A stretch of 64,000 nucleotides of DNA from positions 616,501-680,500 of the forward strand of contig CP033464.1 of assembly GCA_007833815.1 (NCBI GenBank), read 5' to 3'. Under the pieces are notes generated by a model, which did not search any database, was not told the origin of the DNA, and saw only the letters and a list, made by a program, of their open reading frames with translations. Position numbers and translations under genes: made by a program. Positions 40,161-48,803 of this stretch are shown piece by piece. This DNA comes from Brevibacillus laterosporus (GTDB taxonomy: Bacteria > Bacillota > Bacilli > Brevibacillales > Brevibacillaceae). The stretch's first letter is position 1, and the number at the start of each line of letters is the position of its first letter.

Positions 40161-42245
40161 TTACATGGCATCAGCTAAAATTTCAGCGATGTCTCTTGCT
40201 TTCACTTGTTCTTCAACTTCTTTCATTTTTAACCCATCATCCATCATTGTTAAGCAGTATGGGCAAGCGCTTGCGATAGCTGTTGGATTAACGTCTAAAG
40301 CTTGGTCCGTACGTGCAACATTGACGCGAGTGCCTTCGTGTTCTTCCATCCACATCAATCCGCCACCAGCTCCACAGCACATGCTGTCACAATGACTTCG
40401 TTTCATCTCTACAATCTCCACGCCTGGAATTGCTTGCAAAATCTGGCGTGGCATATCATAAATATTGTTATACCGCCCTAGATAGCATGAATCATGATAC
40501 GTAATTCGCTCTTTCACTTCTTTCTTAGGTGTAAGACGTCCTTCTTCAATCCATTGAACCAACAATTCAGAATGGTGATACACCTCTGCCTGCAAACCAA
40601 ACTCAGGGTACTCATTCTTAAAGGTATTAAAAGCATGTGGATCACAGGTCACAATCTTTTTGACATCATAGCCTTCAAATAAGGCAATATTCTCTTGCGC
40701 TAATTGTTGGAACAAAAATTCATTACCAATACGTCGTGCTGTGTCACCGGAGTTTTTTTCTTCATTACCAAGAATGGCGAACTTGATACCTGCTTCGTGC
40801 ATTAACTTAATAAACGCATGCGTAATTTTCATACTACGATTATCATAAGAACCCATAGCTCCTACCCAAAACAGATATTCGAACTCCTCGGTATTTTTTA
40901 CTGTAGGCACTTCATATGATTCATCTAGACCTTCCATCCATTTCATTCGATCCTTACGATTGATTCCCCATGGGTTACCCTGACGTTCGATATTGTTTAA
41001 TGCACGTTGAGCCTCTTGTGGCATACTACCCTCTGTCATAACTAGATAACGACGCATGTCGATAATTTTATCCACGTGCTCGTTCATAACTGGGCATTGA
41101 TCTTCACAGTTACGACAGGTCGTACACGCCCACAATTCCTGTTCCGTAATCACGTCGCCTATTAATGCTTTATCATATACATTTTCTACAGCAGTGACAC
41201 CTTCAGCGGTAGCCGCCACTTCTCCAGCTTGTAGGGCAATCTGGTTAGCTTTTGTATTTGTAAATGCAAAAGTAGGCATCCACGGTGTCCGTGAAGTAAC
41301 ACTTGCACCTTTTTCCGTCAAATGATCTCGCATTTTCACGATGATATCCATAGGAGAGAGCATCTTGCCAGTTCCAGAAGCAGGACACATATTGGTACAG
41401 CGTCCACACTCTACACAAGCATATAAATCAATTAGTTGCGTTTGTGTAAAATCTTCTATCTTCCCATTTCCGAAAACTTCCTGAGTATCATCTTCAAAGT
41501 TGATAGTAGAGAGTTTGCCTGGCGGGTCCAGTTTTTTATACCAGACATTGAAGGGAGCAAAGATCAAGTGAGCATGCTTGGACTGCGGAACATAGACAGC
41601 AAAGCTCAGCAAAATGAGTAGATGCGCCCACCAGAAGAAAAAGAACAAAGCGGCTGCCGCCGTTTTACCTATTCCTGCAAACACAAATGCGATAGCCGTT
41701 GAGAACGGAGCAAAGACAGAGCCCTCATGCCCTAACCATAGTTGTTCGAAAGCGAGCGAGCCAAGAACTGTTACCATCAGCGAACTGATAAAGATAATGA
41801 CTAACCCTGATTTTAAACCTCGTTTTAAGCGCTTTAATTTCTCCACATAACGTCGGTAATACGCATAACCTATAGCTATGATAATCAACATAGCGGTTAT
41901 TTCCTGCATCAAGCTAAAGTACTTGTGGGCACTACCAAACGGCAACTCATAACCTATAATGAGCCCTTTTAAAATAAGTTCAATGGCACCAAATTGCAAA
42001 ATAATAAAACCATAGAAAATGACAACGTGCATAATACCGCTCTTCTTATCTTTTAAGAGCTTCTTTTGCAAAAATACGTTCTGAATGATTAAATTCAAGC
42101 GGGTTTTAAAGTCGTCCTTTATGTCTGGCTTTTTCCCCAACTTGATAAACAGATACCGGCTGTACAACAGATGCGCTACAAGATATAGCCCATAAGCCAG
42201 CACAAGGAAGAAGGCAATCAAATTTAATAGTGGTAGGATCTCCAT
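40161..42245 (-). CDS. fadF: Membrane iron-sulfur oxidoreductase of fatty acid oxidation (FadF/YwjF-like)
   Basis: The 694-residue protein has an N-terminal membrane part with about six helices (NarI-like, residues 1-220). A pair of [4Fe-4S] ferredoxin-type motifs follows (CVECGRCTNMCP near residue 277 and CTTCRNCEDQCP). Cysteine-rich CCG domains then occur (YHDSCYLGRY, CDSMCCGAGGG, CPYCLTMMDD). This is the architecture of B. subtilis FadF, thought to pass electrons from ETF to the quinone pool. The ATG at 42245 follows AAAGGGAG; an ATG at 42269 lies before the ribosome binding site. A perfect FadR-type box lies upstream. Confidence 0.92.
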   Translation of the reverse strand: MEILPLLNLIAFFLVLAYGLYLVAHLLYSRYLFIKLGKKPDIKDDFKTRLNLIIQNVFLQKKLLKDKKSGIMHVVIFYGFIILQFGAIELILKGLIIGYELPFGSAHKYFSLMQEITAMLIIIAIGYAYYRRYVEKLKRLKRGLKSGLVIIFISSLMVTVLGSLAFEQLWLGHEGSVFAPFSTAIAFVFAGIGKTAAAALFFFFWWAHLLILLSFAVYVPQSKHAHLIFAPFNVWYKKLDPPGKLSTINFEDDTQEVFGNGKIEDFTQTQLIDLYACVECGRCTNMCPASGTGKMLSPMDIIVKMRDHLTEKGASVTSRTPWMPTFAFTNTKANQIALQAGEVAATAEGVTAVENVYDKALIGDVITEQELWACTTCRNCEDQCPVMNEHVDKIIDMRRYLVMTEGSMPQEAQRALNNIERQGNPWGINRKDRMKWMEGLDESYEVPTVKNTEEFEYLFWVGAMGSYDNRSMKITHAFIKLMHEAGIKFAILGNEEKNSGDTARRIGNEFLFQQLAQENIALFEGYDVKKIVTCDPHAFNTFKNEYPEFGLQAEVYHHSELLVQWIEEGRLTPKKEVKERITYHDSCYLGRYNNIYDMPRQILQAIPGVEIVEMKRSHCDSMCCGAGGGLMWMEEHEGTRVNVARTDQALDVNPTAIASACPYCLTMMDDGLKMKEVEEQVKARDIAEILADAM

Positions 42246-42337
42246 ATCTTCCAGCTCCCTTTCTCTCATGCATATTTTAGTTGCGTTTGAGTGTGAATTT
42301 TTCTTTTGTTTTATCTTATCAGAAGTATCAGAAAAAA

Positions 42338-42355
42338 TGAATGACTATTCATTCA
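42338..42355. promoter_or_regulatory. FadR-type operator of fadF
   Basis: TGAATGACTATTCATTCA matches the B. subtilis FadR consensus TGAATGAMTANTCATTCA at every position. It starts two bases downstream of the -10 box of the fadF promoter, in the right place to block initiation. Confidence 0.8.
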
Positions 42356-42356
42356 A

Positions 42357-42385
42357 ATTTTACAATTTGACCCATTTTTTTGCAA
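42357..42385 (-). promoter_or_regulatory. Promoter of fadF
   Basis: TTGCAA (42385-42380) and TAAAAT (42362-42357) have a 17-base spacer on the minus strand. The 344-base gap at 42246-42589 holds this promoter, the FadR box, the second palindrome and the kamA 3' structure; I see no gene in it. Confidence 0.7.
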
Positions 42386-42406
42386 AAGGTGTTCACGCAT
42401 TTATTC

Positions 42407-42420
42407 TGAGCGGTCGCTCA
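42407..42420. promoter_or_regulatory. Second palindromic operator candidate upstream of fadF
   Basis: TGAGCGGTCGCTCA is a 14-base palindrome with a single central mismatch, about 22 bases upstream of the fadF -35. It matches the site at 40053-40066 (minus strand TGAnCGACCGCTCr). The same TetR-type regulator may use both. Confidence 0.6.
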
Positions 42421-42487
42421 TTTATCTATTTTGATCATATCATACTCATTTGTCTACCGTAAAGATTGAGTAGTCAGTTGGTTTTTA

Positions 42488-42588
42488 TGAACACAAAAAA
42501 GAGTCCCTTCTCGCCCTATGCCATAAGTAACCTTCAGTCTTGAAGTTCTACTTATTCATTGAGAGATGAAAGGACCTCTATACTCTTT
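42488..42588 (-). terminator. Long imperfect hairpin and terminator after kamA
   Basis: On the minus strand the outer arms AAAAGAGT and ACTCTTTTTT pair, and an inner stem ATAAGTA/TACTTAT with ACTTCA/TGAAG lies within about 100 bases. It begins two bases after the kamA stop and ends in a T-run, so it can act as terminator. The length is unusual. Confidence 0.6.
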
Positions 42589-42589
42589 T

Positions 42590-43954
42590 CTATGCCTCTT
42601 TTTCGCTTATACGGACACGCTCTTTCTGCTTCTTTTGCTCCTCTTGTTCTTTACGCACATCGGCAAGTGACTTTACTTTGGTCGCCTTGATCCGTTTATT
42701 ACGATGTAGACCAGTTGGCTCTAAATTGTCTGCTAGGTCTTCCATTAATGCTGCAATGCCTACTGCTTTGCCTTTTGCCGCCTGATAGTATTCATTTTGC
42801 GCTAAATCCGGTGCCTTGTAATTCTGTGGTTCAGGGTAAGCAGTGATAACCCCTTCAAAATTGCGTAGGATTACTTTGTCAGCCGATTGGGAAATGATAT
42901 AGTTCGGCATAACTGGAATCTTACCACCACCATGCGGAGCGTCTACGACAAAAGTCGGTACTGCATAGCCAGAGGTATGGCCGCGTAGGTATTCCATAAT
43001 CTCCAAGCCTTTAGAAATTGGCGCCCGGAAGTGACCAATACCTTCTGATAGATCACATTGATAGATATAATAAGGACGCACGCGAATTTTGACTAGGTCT
43101 TGCATCAATTGTTTCATCGTGTATGGATCGTCATTGACTCCGGCAAGAATTACGGACTGATTCCCTAGTGGAACGCCGGCATACGAAAGCATTTCACAGG
43201 CTTTTTTTGCTTCTTCCGTGATTTCTTTGGGATGGTTGAAGTGGGTATTAAGCCAAACAGGATGGTACTTCTTCAAGATTTCGCACAAGTTCTCCGTAAT
43301 GCGTTGTGGGAAAACTACAGGTGCTCGTGTTCCAATCCGAATGATCTCCACATGTGGAATCTCCCTCAAGCTTTTAATCACGTATTCGAGTACGCGGTCA
43401 TTAATAAGCAAGGCATCTCCACCGGATAAAAGCACATCACGAATCTCTGGGGTATCACGAATATAGTCAATACAGGCATCCAGTTGTTTTTTAGGTACTC
43501 CCATGCCGATTTGACCTGAAAAACGACGACGCGTACAATAGCGACAATACATTGAACACTGATTTGTTACTAAAAACAAGACACGATCTGGATAGCGATG
43601 TGTCAGACCAGGAACAGGTGAATCCTCATCCTCATGTAACGGGTCTTCCATGTCATATTGGGTACGTTCCATCTCATGGGATAAAGGTACAGATTGCAAA
43701 CGAACTGGATCTTTTGGATCATTTTCATCCATTAGTAATGCATAATAGGGTGTGATATTTAACGGAATTGTCTGGTTAGAAATTCGCACCCCTTCTTCTT
43801 CTTCTGGCGTTAAATTAATTACCTTTTTTAAGTCATCTACGTTTTTAATGGTGTGGGTCAACTGCCACATCCAATCGTTCCATTGTTCATCCGTAACTTC
43901 TTTCCATAGTTCCACATCGCGCCAATTACGCAATTTACGAACAGCTAATGCCAT
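42590..43954 (-). CDS. kamA: Lysine 2,3-aminomutase
   Basis: The 454-residue radical SAM/PLP enzyme converts L-lysine to beta-lysine. The cluster ligands are Cys133, Cys137 and Cys140 (CSMYCRYC), and the PLP lysine is Lys345 in HGGGKIP. Both substrate-binding aspartates of true lysine aminomutases are present (Asp301 in YQCDLSEGIGHFR and Asp338 in VVDAPHGGG), which argues against an EpmB-type enzyme. AAGGGGGAA lies before the ATG at 43954. A sigma-54 promoter lies 60 bases upstream, and the divergent-looking neighbour upstream is a sigma-54 activator. No beta-lysine acetyltransferase is adjacent. Confidence 0.94.
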   Translation of the reverse strand: MALAVRKLRNWRDVELWKEVTDEQWNDWMWQLTHTIKNVDDLKKVINLTPEEEEGVRISNQTIPLNITPYYALLMDENDPKDPVRLQSVPLSHEMERTQYDMEDPLHEDEDSPVPGLTHRYPDRVLFLVTNQCSMYCRYCTRRRFSGQIGMGVPKKQLDACIDYIRDTPEIRDVLLSGGDALLINDRVLEYVIKSLREIPHVEIIRIGTRAPVVFPQRITENLCEILKKYHPVWLNTHFNHPKEITEEAKKACEMLSYAGVPLGNQSVILAGVNDDPYTMKQLMQDLVKIRVRPYYIYQCDLSEGIGHFRAPISKGLEIMEYLRGHTSGYAVPTFVVDAPHGGGKIPVMPNYIISQSADKVILRNFEGVITAYPEPQNYKAPDLAQNEYYQAAKGKAVGIAALMEDLADNLEPTGLHRNKRIKATKVKSLADVRKEQEEQKKQKERVRISEKEA

Positions 43955-44013
43955 GTTATATTCCCCCTTGGTTATTAAATAACAAAACATCTTAGAGCTT
44001 CATTATTTAAATA

Positions 44014-44031
44014 ATGCAAGGAGGATGCCAA
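44014..44031 (-). promoter_or_regulatory. Sigma-54 (SigL) promoter of kamA
   Basis: TTGGCATCCTCCTTGCAT carries the invariant GG and GC doublets in -24/-12 register (consensus TGGCAC-N5-TTGCA). It lies about 60 bases before the kamA ATG. Confidence 0.82.
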
Positions 44032-44105
44032 GTTTGATGGAATATTTAATATTTTCAGAATTAAATGAGGTTTATGGTGTATTAGCAAGCTTCTTTACGT
44101 TTTTC

Positions 44106-44124
44106 AACATGTATGTTTCATGTT
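44106..44124. promoter_or_regulatory. Candidate activator-binding site upstream of kamA
   Basis: AACATG and CATGTT form an inverted repeat separated by seven bases, about 85 bases upstream of the -24/-12 promoter. This is a usual distance for the enhancer of a sigma-54 activator. Confidence 0.45.
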
Positions 44125-44202
44125 ATTTTACCGTTTAGGAGATTGTTTATGTGCCAGTTTTTCGGCAATGTCGGGTTGTTACGCTTGAAACTACGCCTGA
44201 CA

Positions 44203-45657
44203 TTATTTCTTATCTGGTTGTTGGTCCTTCTGTTGCGCTAATTTATACTGTAGAGTTTGTCGAGGGATTCCTAGTTGTTTAGCGGCCTGTAGAATATTTC
44301 CTTCTGTTTTTTCAAGTGCCACTTGAATTAAGCGTTTCTCTGTTTGTCTCAGAACATCACGTAAGGTTCCGTCTACATTAATTGTTTCTTTATTACTACC
44401 ACCATTTTCTTGTAATACAGTTTGTATCTCACCCATCCTTTTCAGAAAGGACAAGGGGAGGTCTTCTACTTTAATCCAATCGCCCTCGGTAACGTTCATA
44501 GCAGCTTCAATCATATGCTCTAGCTCCCGAATGTTACCTGGCCATGTACATCGCTTGAATAGTTTCCACACCTCTTGATCTAAGCCTTTTACGTGTAGCT
44601 CAAACATGTCATTGTACTTTTGCACAAAATGATCCACTAAAAGGGGTACATCCTCGGGACGCTTGTGTAAAGGAGGAAGCCAAAAGGAAACTACATTTAG
44701 GCGATAATACAGATCAGCTCGCAGTCCTCCGCTTTCCACCACTTTTTCCGGCAATTCGTTGGTAGCTGCGACGACTCTAACATCGACTTGTACTGACCCC
44801 GTGCCACCTATTCGTCTAATCTGACCATCCTGTAAGACCCGCAACAATTTAGCTTGCAGTTCCAGTGGCATACTGTTTATTTCATCTAAAAATAGCGTGC
44901 CTCCATTTGCCACTTCAAACAATCCAGGACGATCATCTGCCCCTGTAAAACTGCCTTTTGTCGTGCCAAATAGAATCCCTTCTAATAGAGAAGCAGGCAG
45001 GGCAGCACAATTTTGGGCAATAAACGGACGTTGCTTTCGCGGAGATGCTTGATGAATGGATTGTACCAGCAACTCTTTTCCTGTCCCTGTTTCTCCATAA
45101 ATCAGAACAGGAGAGTTGGTTCGTGCTGCTCTCAACGCTATTTGTTTTATACGGTTTAACTCAGGACTATTTGTTAAGATATCGGAGAACTCATAAAACA
45201 CCTGATCCGATACAAGTCGCTTCACTTGTTTTTTACGACCACTTTGGACTTGAACCTGCAAATCCACCAGCTGTTCAGACAGTTCCCTTAGCTTTTTCAT
45301 ATCTTTAGCCACTTCAACTGCTCCAACTAGACGATCGTCTACACGCACTGGTAACGTTGTATTGATTGTCTCTACTTGTACACCTCTCCAGTTGGTATAA
45401 CGCTGCGAGCGATTATACATGGGTTTGCCTGTTTGGATGACATTTAGCAAGGTGCTGGATTCGCTATCTAAAGAGGGAAATACTTGTAACAACGGCTTAC
45501 CTAGCACCTCCTCTTGTGTCAGACCATCCAATCTAGCGGCGATGTGATTGTACATGATCGTTATCCCTTGGGCGTCAACCACATGAATTCCTTCATCAAT
45601 TGCTCCTAAAATTGCGCTTAACATCTCCACTGTTTCCGATTTTGGTAATGTACTCAC
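44203..45657 (-). CDS. Sigma-54-dependent transcriptional activator (RocR-like)
   Basis: The 484-residue regulator has an N-terminal PAS domain (about 12-120). A AAA+ domain has Walker A GETGTGKE at 188-195, the sigma-54 contact loop GSFTGA at 235-240 (Ser for the usual Ala) and Walker B FLDEIN. A C-terminal Fis-type helix-turn-helix reads NILQAAKQLGIPRQTLQYKL. The GTG at 45657 follows AGGAGG. It lies directly upstream of kamA on the same strand and probably drives it in response to lysine or a related amino acid sensed by the PAS domain; the ligand is inference. Confidence 0.92.
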   Translation of the reverse strand: MSTLPKSETVEMLSAILGAIDEGIHVVDAQGITIMYNHIAARLDGLTQEEVLGKPLLQVFPSLDSESSTLLNVIQTGKPMYNRSQRYTNWRGVQVETINTTLPVRVDDRLVGAVEVAKDMKKLRELSEQLVDLQVQVQSGRKKQVKRLVSDQVFYEFSDILTNSPELNRIKQIALRAARTNSPVLIYGETGTGKELLVQSIHQASPRKQRPFIAQNCAALPASLLEGILFGTTKGSFTGADDRPGLFEVANGGTLFLDEINSMPLELQAKLLRVLQDGQIRRIGGTGSVQVDVRVVAATNELPEKVVESGGLRADLYYRLNVVSFWLPPLHKRPEDVPLLVDHFVQKYNDMFELHVKGLDQEVWKLFKRCTWPGNIRELEHMIEAAMNVTEGDWIKVEDLPLSFLKRMGEIQTVLQENGGSNKETINVDGTLRDVLRQTEKRLIQVALEKTEGNILQAAKQLGIPRQTLQYKLAQQKDQQPDKK

Positions 45658-45726
45658 AACATCCCTCCTGACAGACTGCCCAAAACTAGTCACCATGCTA
45701 AAAAATCGGCACTACGCATCTCTGCT

Positions 45727-46116
45727 CTACCGCTCTATTTGATACGTCAAGAATACCGTATATAACAAGTGACCAAAAAACCACATCAAGATATTACTTG
45801 CTGTATAAACACCTTGGCTGAGATACGTAAACGGGAAAAACAAAATAAGAAATGCCAAATTCCATAGGGTCACATAGATAACGATCTTCTTCCCATTCCC
45901 TTTAGGATAAAAGTAAATAAACGCAAAGGCAATGGCAACCGAAATTACCAAATGAATCAGAAAGGCTAGCAAGGGAGGGGTATTTTCCATCCCCGGAACA
46001 TAACTAACATCTAATAAGACTTGAAACGTGCTTGTTTGAAACAATCCATCACCAATCGCCAGAAAGGCTGATAGTAACAATCCAGAAAACAGACCGTTAA
46101 TAAGGGAGAACACCAT
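45727..46116 (-). CDS. Small membrane protein of unknown function
   Basis: This 129-residue protein has about four hydrophobic helices and a Lys/Asn-rich turn (YFYPKGNGKK) between the second and third. I do not recognise a family. The ATG at 46116 follows AAAGGGG at eight bases. It lies 15 bases after the DUF1934 gene and in the same direction, so both probably share a message. No signal for a specific function was seen. Confidence 0.65.
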   Translation of the reverse strand: MVFSLINGLFSGLLLSAFLAIGDGLFQTSTFQVLLDVSYVPGMENTPPLLAFLIHLVISVAIAFAFIYFYPKGNGKKIVIYVTLWNLAFLILFFPFTYLSQGVYTASNILMWFFGHLLYTVFLTYQIER

Positions 46117-46131
46117 AAACAATACCCCTTT

Positions 46132-46548
46132 CTATTCCCATGCAATTTTCATGTCCCATTCAAATTCACCCACATATTGTCCACTCAACCATAATTGATA
46201 GGCAATAAACACTTGAATGGGTTTTTCACTTTGATAGGTAACCTTATACGTTCGGGTATGCGTATGCATCTGCATATCTCCATAGGGACTGCTATATAAA
46301 CTATCTGTGCCTTGACCCTTTTCAAATATTTGTTTCATCTGCAGACTACCTTGTCGTAACAATTGTGTGCAATCGTCGTTAATACGCACGATATTCGACA
46401 CTTCTCCTACTCCTTCTATCTGTTCTTTATATTGTAGGTACCAGGAAGAATTGCGTTGTGACGCTTTTCCCGTCATTTCTAATACGGTTTTGTCGGTTTG
46501 TCCCTCCGCTTTTTGTAAAATAGATAAGCATAATTGAACTTCTTGCAT
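46132..46548 (-). CDS. ywiB: DUF1934 family protein (YwiB-like)
   Basis: This 138-residue cytoplasmic protein is mostly beta strands and resembles B. subtilis YwiB (DUF1934, a calycin-like barrel). No catalytic residues are recognised. GAGG lies seven bases before the ATG. TATAAT lies about 45 bases upstream but lacks a good -35. It is followed by the small membrane protein gene. Confidence 0.75.
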   Translation of the reverse strand: MQEVQLCLSILQKAEGQTDKTVLEMTGKASQRNSSWYLQYKEQIEGVGEVSNIVRINDDCTQLLRQGSLQMKQIFEKGQGTDSLYSSPYGDMQMHTHTRTYKVTYQSEKPIQVFIAYQLWLSGQYVGEFEWDMKIAWE

Positions 46549-46671
46549 TCCGAAACCTCACTTTTGTTTGTCACTGTAGTATTTGTCTGCTTGCCTTGCC
46601 TTTATTATAGGATACTTTACCTTCTCGCTTCCATTTTTTCTTACCAAACGAGAGGGTTTTTGTGTAGAAAT

Positions 46672-46704
46672 CAAAAAGGCAAGAAAGCACTCGGCTCTCT
46701 TGCC
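46672..46704 (-). terminator. Terminator after speB
   Basis: On the minus strand GGCAAGA and TCTTGCC pair around a GC-rich loop and are followed by TTTTT, shortly after the speB stop at 46748. Confidence 0.88.
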
Positions 46705-46747
46705 TTTATCTGTCAATAGGCTTGTATTACAAAAGGTTGATAGCAGG

Positions 46748-47617
46748 TTATTTCACAAAGCCCAAAATCAGCTCACGTAGAATTTTGGATGCAACAATCT
46801 GCGTCATTTCACTGTGATCGTAAACAGGTGCTACTTCCACCAAGTCAAACCCGACCACATTAGCACCGTTATTCGCCATAAAATGAATGGTATCGAGCAA
46901 CTCACGAGATGTGATGCCGCCAGCCTCTGTGGTTCCCGTTCCAGGTGCAGCAGAAGGGTCTAATACGTCAATATCAATCGTTAAGTAGATAGGACGGTTT
47001 CCAATGGTAGGAAGCACTTGTTTAACAGGCTCTAATACATCGTACTTGTACAAATGCATGTTTTCCTTCGCCCACTCAAACTCTTCCTTCATTCCGCTGC
47101 GGATACCAAACGAGTAAACGTTTTTACCGCCAAGCAGATTGCATGCCTTCTTGATTGGCGTTGAATGAGAATACTCGTAGCCTTCGTAATTATCTCGCAG
47201 ATCGGTATGTGCATCAAAGTGAAAGATAACCAAATCCTCGTACTTCTCATGCATAGCTTGAATCACCGGCCACGTAACCAAATGTTCTCCGCCCATACCA
47301 ACTGGGATTTTGTTATCAGCTAACACTTTCGAGACGAACTCACGAATAGCTTCAAGACTGCCTTCCACATTTCCAAAAGGAAGCGGGATATCTCCAGCAT
47401 CAAAATATTTTACGTCTTCCAATAGCCTGTCCAAATAAGGACTGTATTCTTCTAAACCAACAGAAACTTCACGGATACGCGAAGGGCCGAAACGGGAGCC
47501 TGGACGAAAACTTACTGTCCAATCCATAGGCATGCCATAAATGACTGCTTGGCTCTCTTCATAGTTTTGATGGCTGCGAATGAACACATTGCCAGAATAA
47601 GCTTCATCAAAACGCAT
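46748..47617 (-). CDS. speB: Agmatinase
   Basis: The 289-residue ureohydrolase converts agmatine to putrescine and urea. The binuclear manganese ligands are visible in GGEHLVTW, HFDAHTDLRD and DIDVLDPSAAPGTGT. AGGGGG lies before the ATG. It is 11 bases downstream of speE, so the pair forms the agmatine route to spermidine, as in B. subtilis. Confidence 0.96.
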   Translation of the reverse strand: MRFDEAYSGNVFIRSHQNYEESQAVIYGMPMDWTVSFRPGSRFGPSRIREVSVGLEEYSPYLDRLLEDVKYFDAGDIPLPFGNVEGSLEAIREFVSKVLADNKIPVGMGGEHLVTWPVIQAMHEKYEDLVIFHFDAHTDLRDNYEGYEYSHSTPIKKACNLLGGKNVYSFGIRSGMKEEFEWAKENMHLYKYDVLEPVKQVLPTIGNRPIYLTIDIDVLDPSAAPGTGTTEAGGITSRELLDTIHFMANNGANVVGFDLVEVAPVYDHSEMTQIVASKILRELILGFVK

Positions 47618-47628
47618 CTTTCTACCCC

Positions 47629-48468
47629 CTAGTCGCGAGTCAGTTCAGCTACAAAGTTAGGAAGCTGGAACACTGCTTTATGAATATCTTTGTTATAGTA
47701 TTTAGTATCCATATCTTTAATAGTAGATGGATCTACTGCCAACGGATCATATTTTTTAGAAGCAATCGTAAAGCTCCATAGACCTGATGGGTAAGTTGGA
47801 ATGCTTGCAGTATACAAACGAGTGACTGGGAAGATAGAAGATAAGTCTTTAAATACTCGCTTGATCAATTCACGGTTAAACCAAGGTGATTCTGTCTGTG
47901 CAACCATGATGCCGTCTGGTTTTAACGCATCAGCGATCCCTTGATAAAAGCCTTTTTCAAATAGTCCAACCGCTGGACCAACTGGTTCTGTAGAGTCAAC
48001 CATGATCACATCATACTCACCCTTGTGATCATGAATATGTTTAATTCCGTCGATAACTTGCACATCGACACGCGGGTTTCCCATTAATTCTTTTGCAATT
48101 TCCGGGAAATATTTTTTGGAGGCTTCAATCACTCCGCCGTCGATTTCAGCTAGTACAGCTTTTTCTACGGAAGCATGCTTAACGATTTCACGAATTGCTC
48201 CTCCATCTCCTCCGCCCACAACTAATACTTTTTTAGGATTAGGATGGGTATTAAGAGCAATGTGGGTAATCATTTCATGGTAAACAAACTCATCAACGTC
48301 CGTAGTCATCACCATACCGTCAAGTACAAGCATACGCCCAAATTGGTTGGTATGAATAATATCTAACTGTTGAAAGTCCGTTTTCTCGCTATATAGAGTC
48401 TCAGAGATTTTTGTTGTAATCCCGTGATTTTCCGTTTGCTTCTCGGTGTACCATAGTTCCATGTTCAT
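47629..48468 (-). CDS. speE: Spermidine synthase
   Basis: The 279-residue aminopropyltransferase joins putrescine and decarboxylated SAM. The SAM-binding [15 protein letters not shown] and the catalytic DSTEPVGPA segment are visible. AAGGAGG lies about 11 bases before the first ATG; a second ATG two codons later is less likely. A TTGCAT/TATAAT promoter lies about 90 bases upstream. Confidence 0.96.
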   Translation of the reverse strand: MNMELWYTEKQTENHGITTKISETLYSEKTDFQQLDIIHTNQFGRMLVLDGMVMTTDVDEFVYHEMITHIALNTHPNPKKVLVVGGGDGGAIREIVKHASVEKAVLAEIDGGVIEASKKYFPEIAKELMGNPRVDVQVIDGIKHIHDHKGEYDVIMVDSTEPVGPAVGLFEKGFYQGIADALKPDGIMVAQTESPWFNRELIKRVFKDLSSIFPVTRLYTASIPTYPSGLWSFTIASKKYDPLAVDPSTIKDMDTKYYNKDIHKAVFQLPNFVAELTRD

Positions 48469-48495
48469 AATTAATGAAGCCTCCTTTTTAACCGA

Positions 48496-48512
48496 ATCAA
48501 TTCATGATTGAT
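48496..48512. repeat. Inverted repeat in the speE leader
   Basis: ATCAAT, TCATG and ATTGAT form a 17-base inverted repeat between the promoter and the speE start. It could be an operator or a small RNA hairpin. Confidence 0.35.
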
Positions 48513-48553
48513 ACATGATGTAACTAAGATCACATAATGCATCAACAAAATGA

Positions 48554-48581
48554 ATTATAGAGGGTACCCCCCAAAATGCAA
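48554..48581 (-). promoter_or_regulatory. Promoter of speE-speB
   Basis: TTGCAT (48581-48576) and TATAAT (48559-48554) are 16 bases apart on the minus strand. The 335-base gap at 48469-48803 holds this and the structured region before the PBP gene; no gene is seen in it. Confidence 0.6.
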
Positions 48582-48702
48582 GTATTTTTTGTCTTTTTAT
48601 CCGATATTTTTCTTACTACACTGGTTTTTCAGAACAAATTGCCTTTTGTAAAAAGATTGTCAGTGGGCTTCTCTTTTTTCTAAAACCCTTATAGGACGGG
48701 CG

Positions 48703-48771
48703 ATACTAGCTCCAGATAGTATGAAAGCATCCTCTTTTACCTATACTATCTACTAGACTTTTTCCTAGTAT
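48703..48771 (+). repeat. Nested inverted repeats upstream of the PBP gene
   Basis: ATACTAG (48703-48709) pairs with CTAGTAT (48765-48771). Inside it AGATAGTAT (48714-48722) pairs perfectly with ATACTATCT (48743-48751). The element ends 33 bases before the PBP start. It could be an operator or a transcript leader structure. Confidence 0.5.
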
Positions 48772-48803
48772 GCCCAAACTGTATAGAAAGGACGTGCCTT
48801 TTC

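Noticed and set aside
45045..45308. Plus-strand open frame inside the sigma-54 activator
   Set aside because: It is antisense to the conserved AAA+ and linker coding sequence, without a start signal or recognisable domain.
46595..46665. Plus-strand hairpin ACCTTCTCG/CGAGAGGGT followed by TTTTT
   Set aside because: No plus-strand gene lies upstream of it, so there is nothing for it to terminate; the stem is also long-looped.
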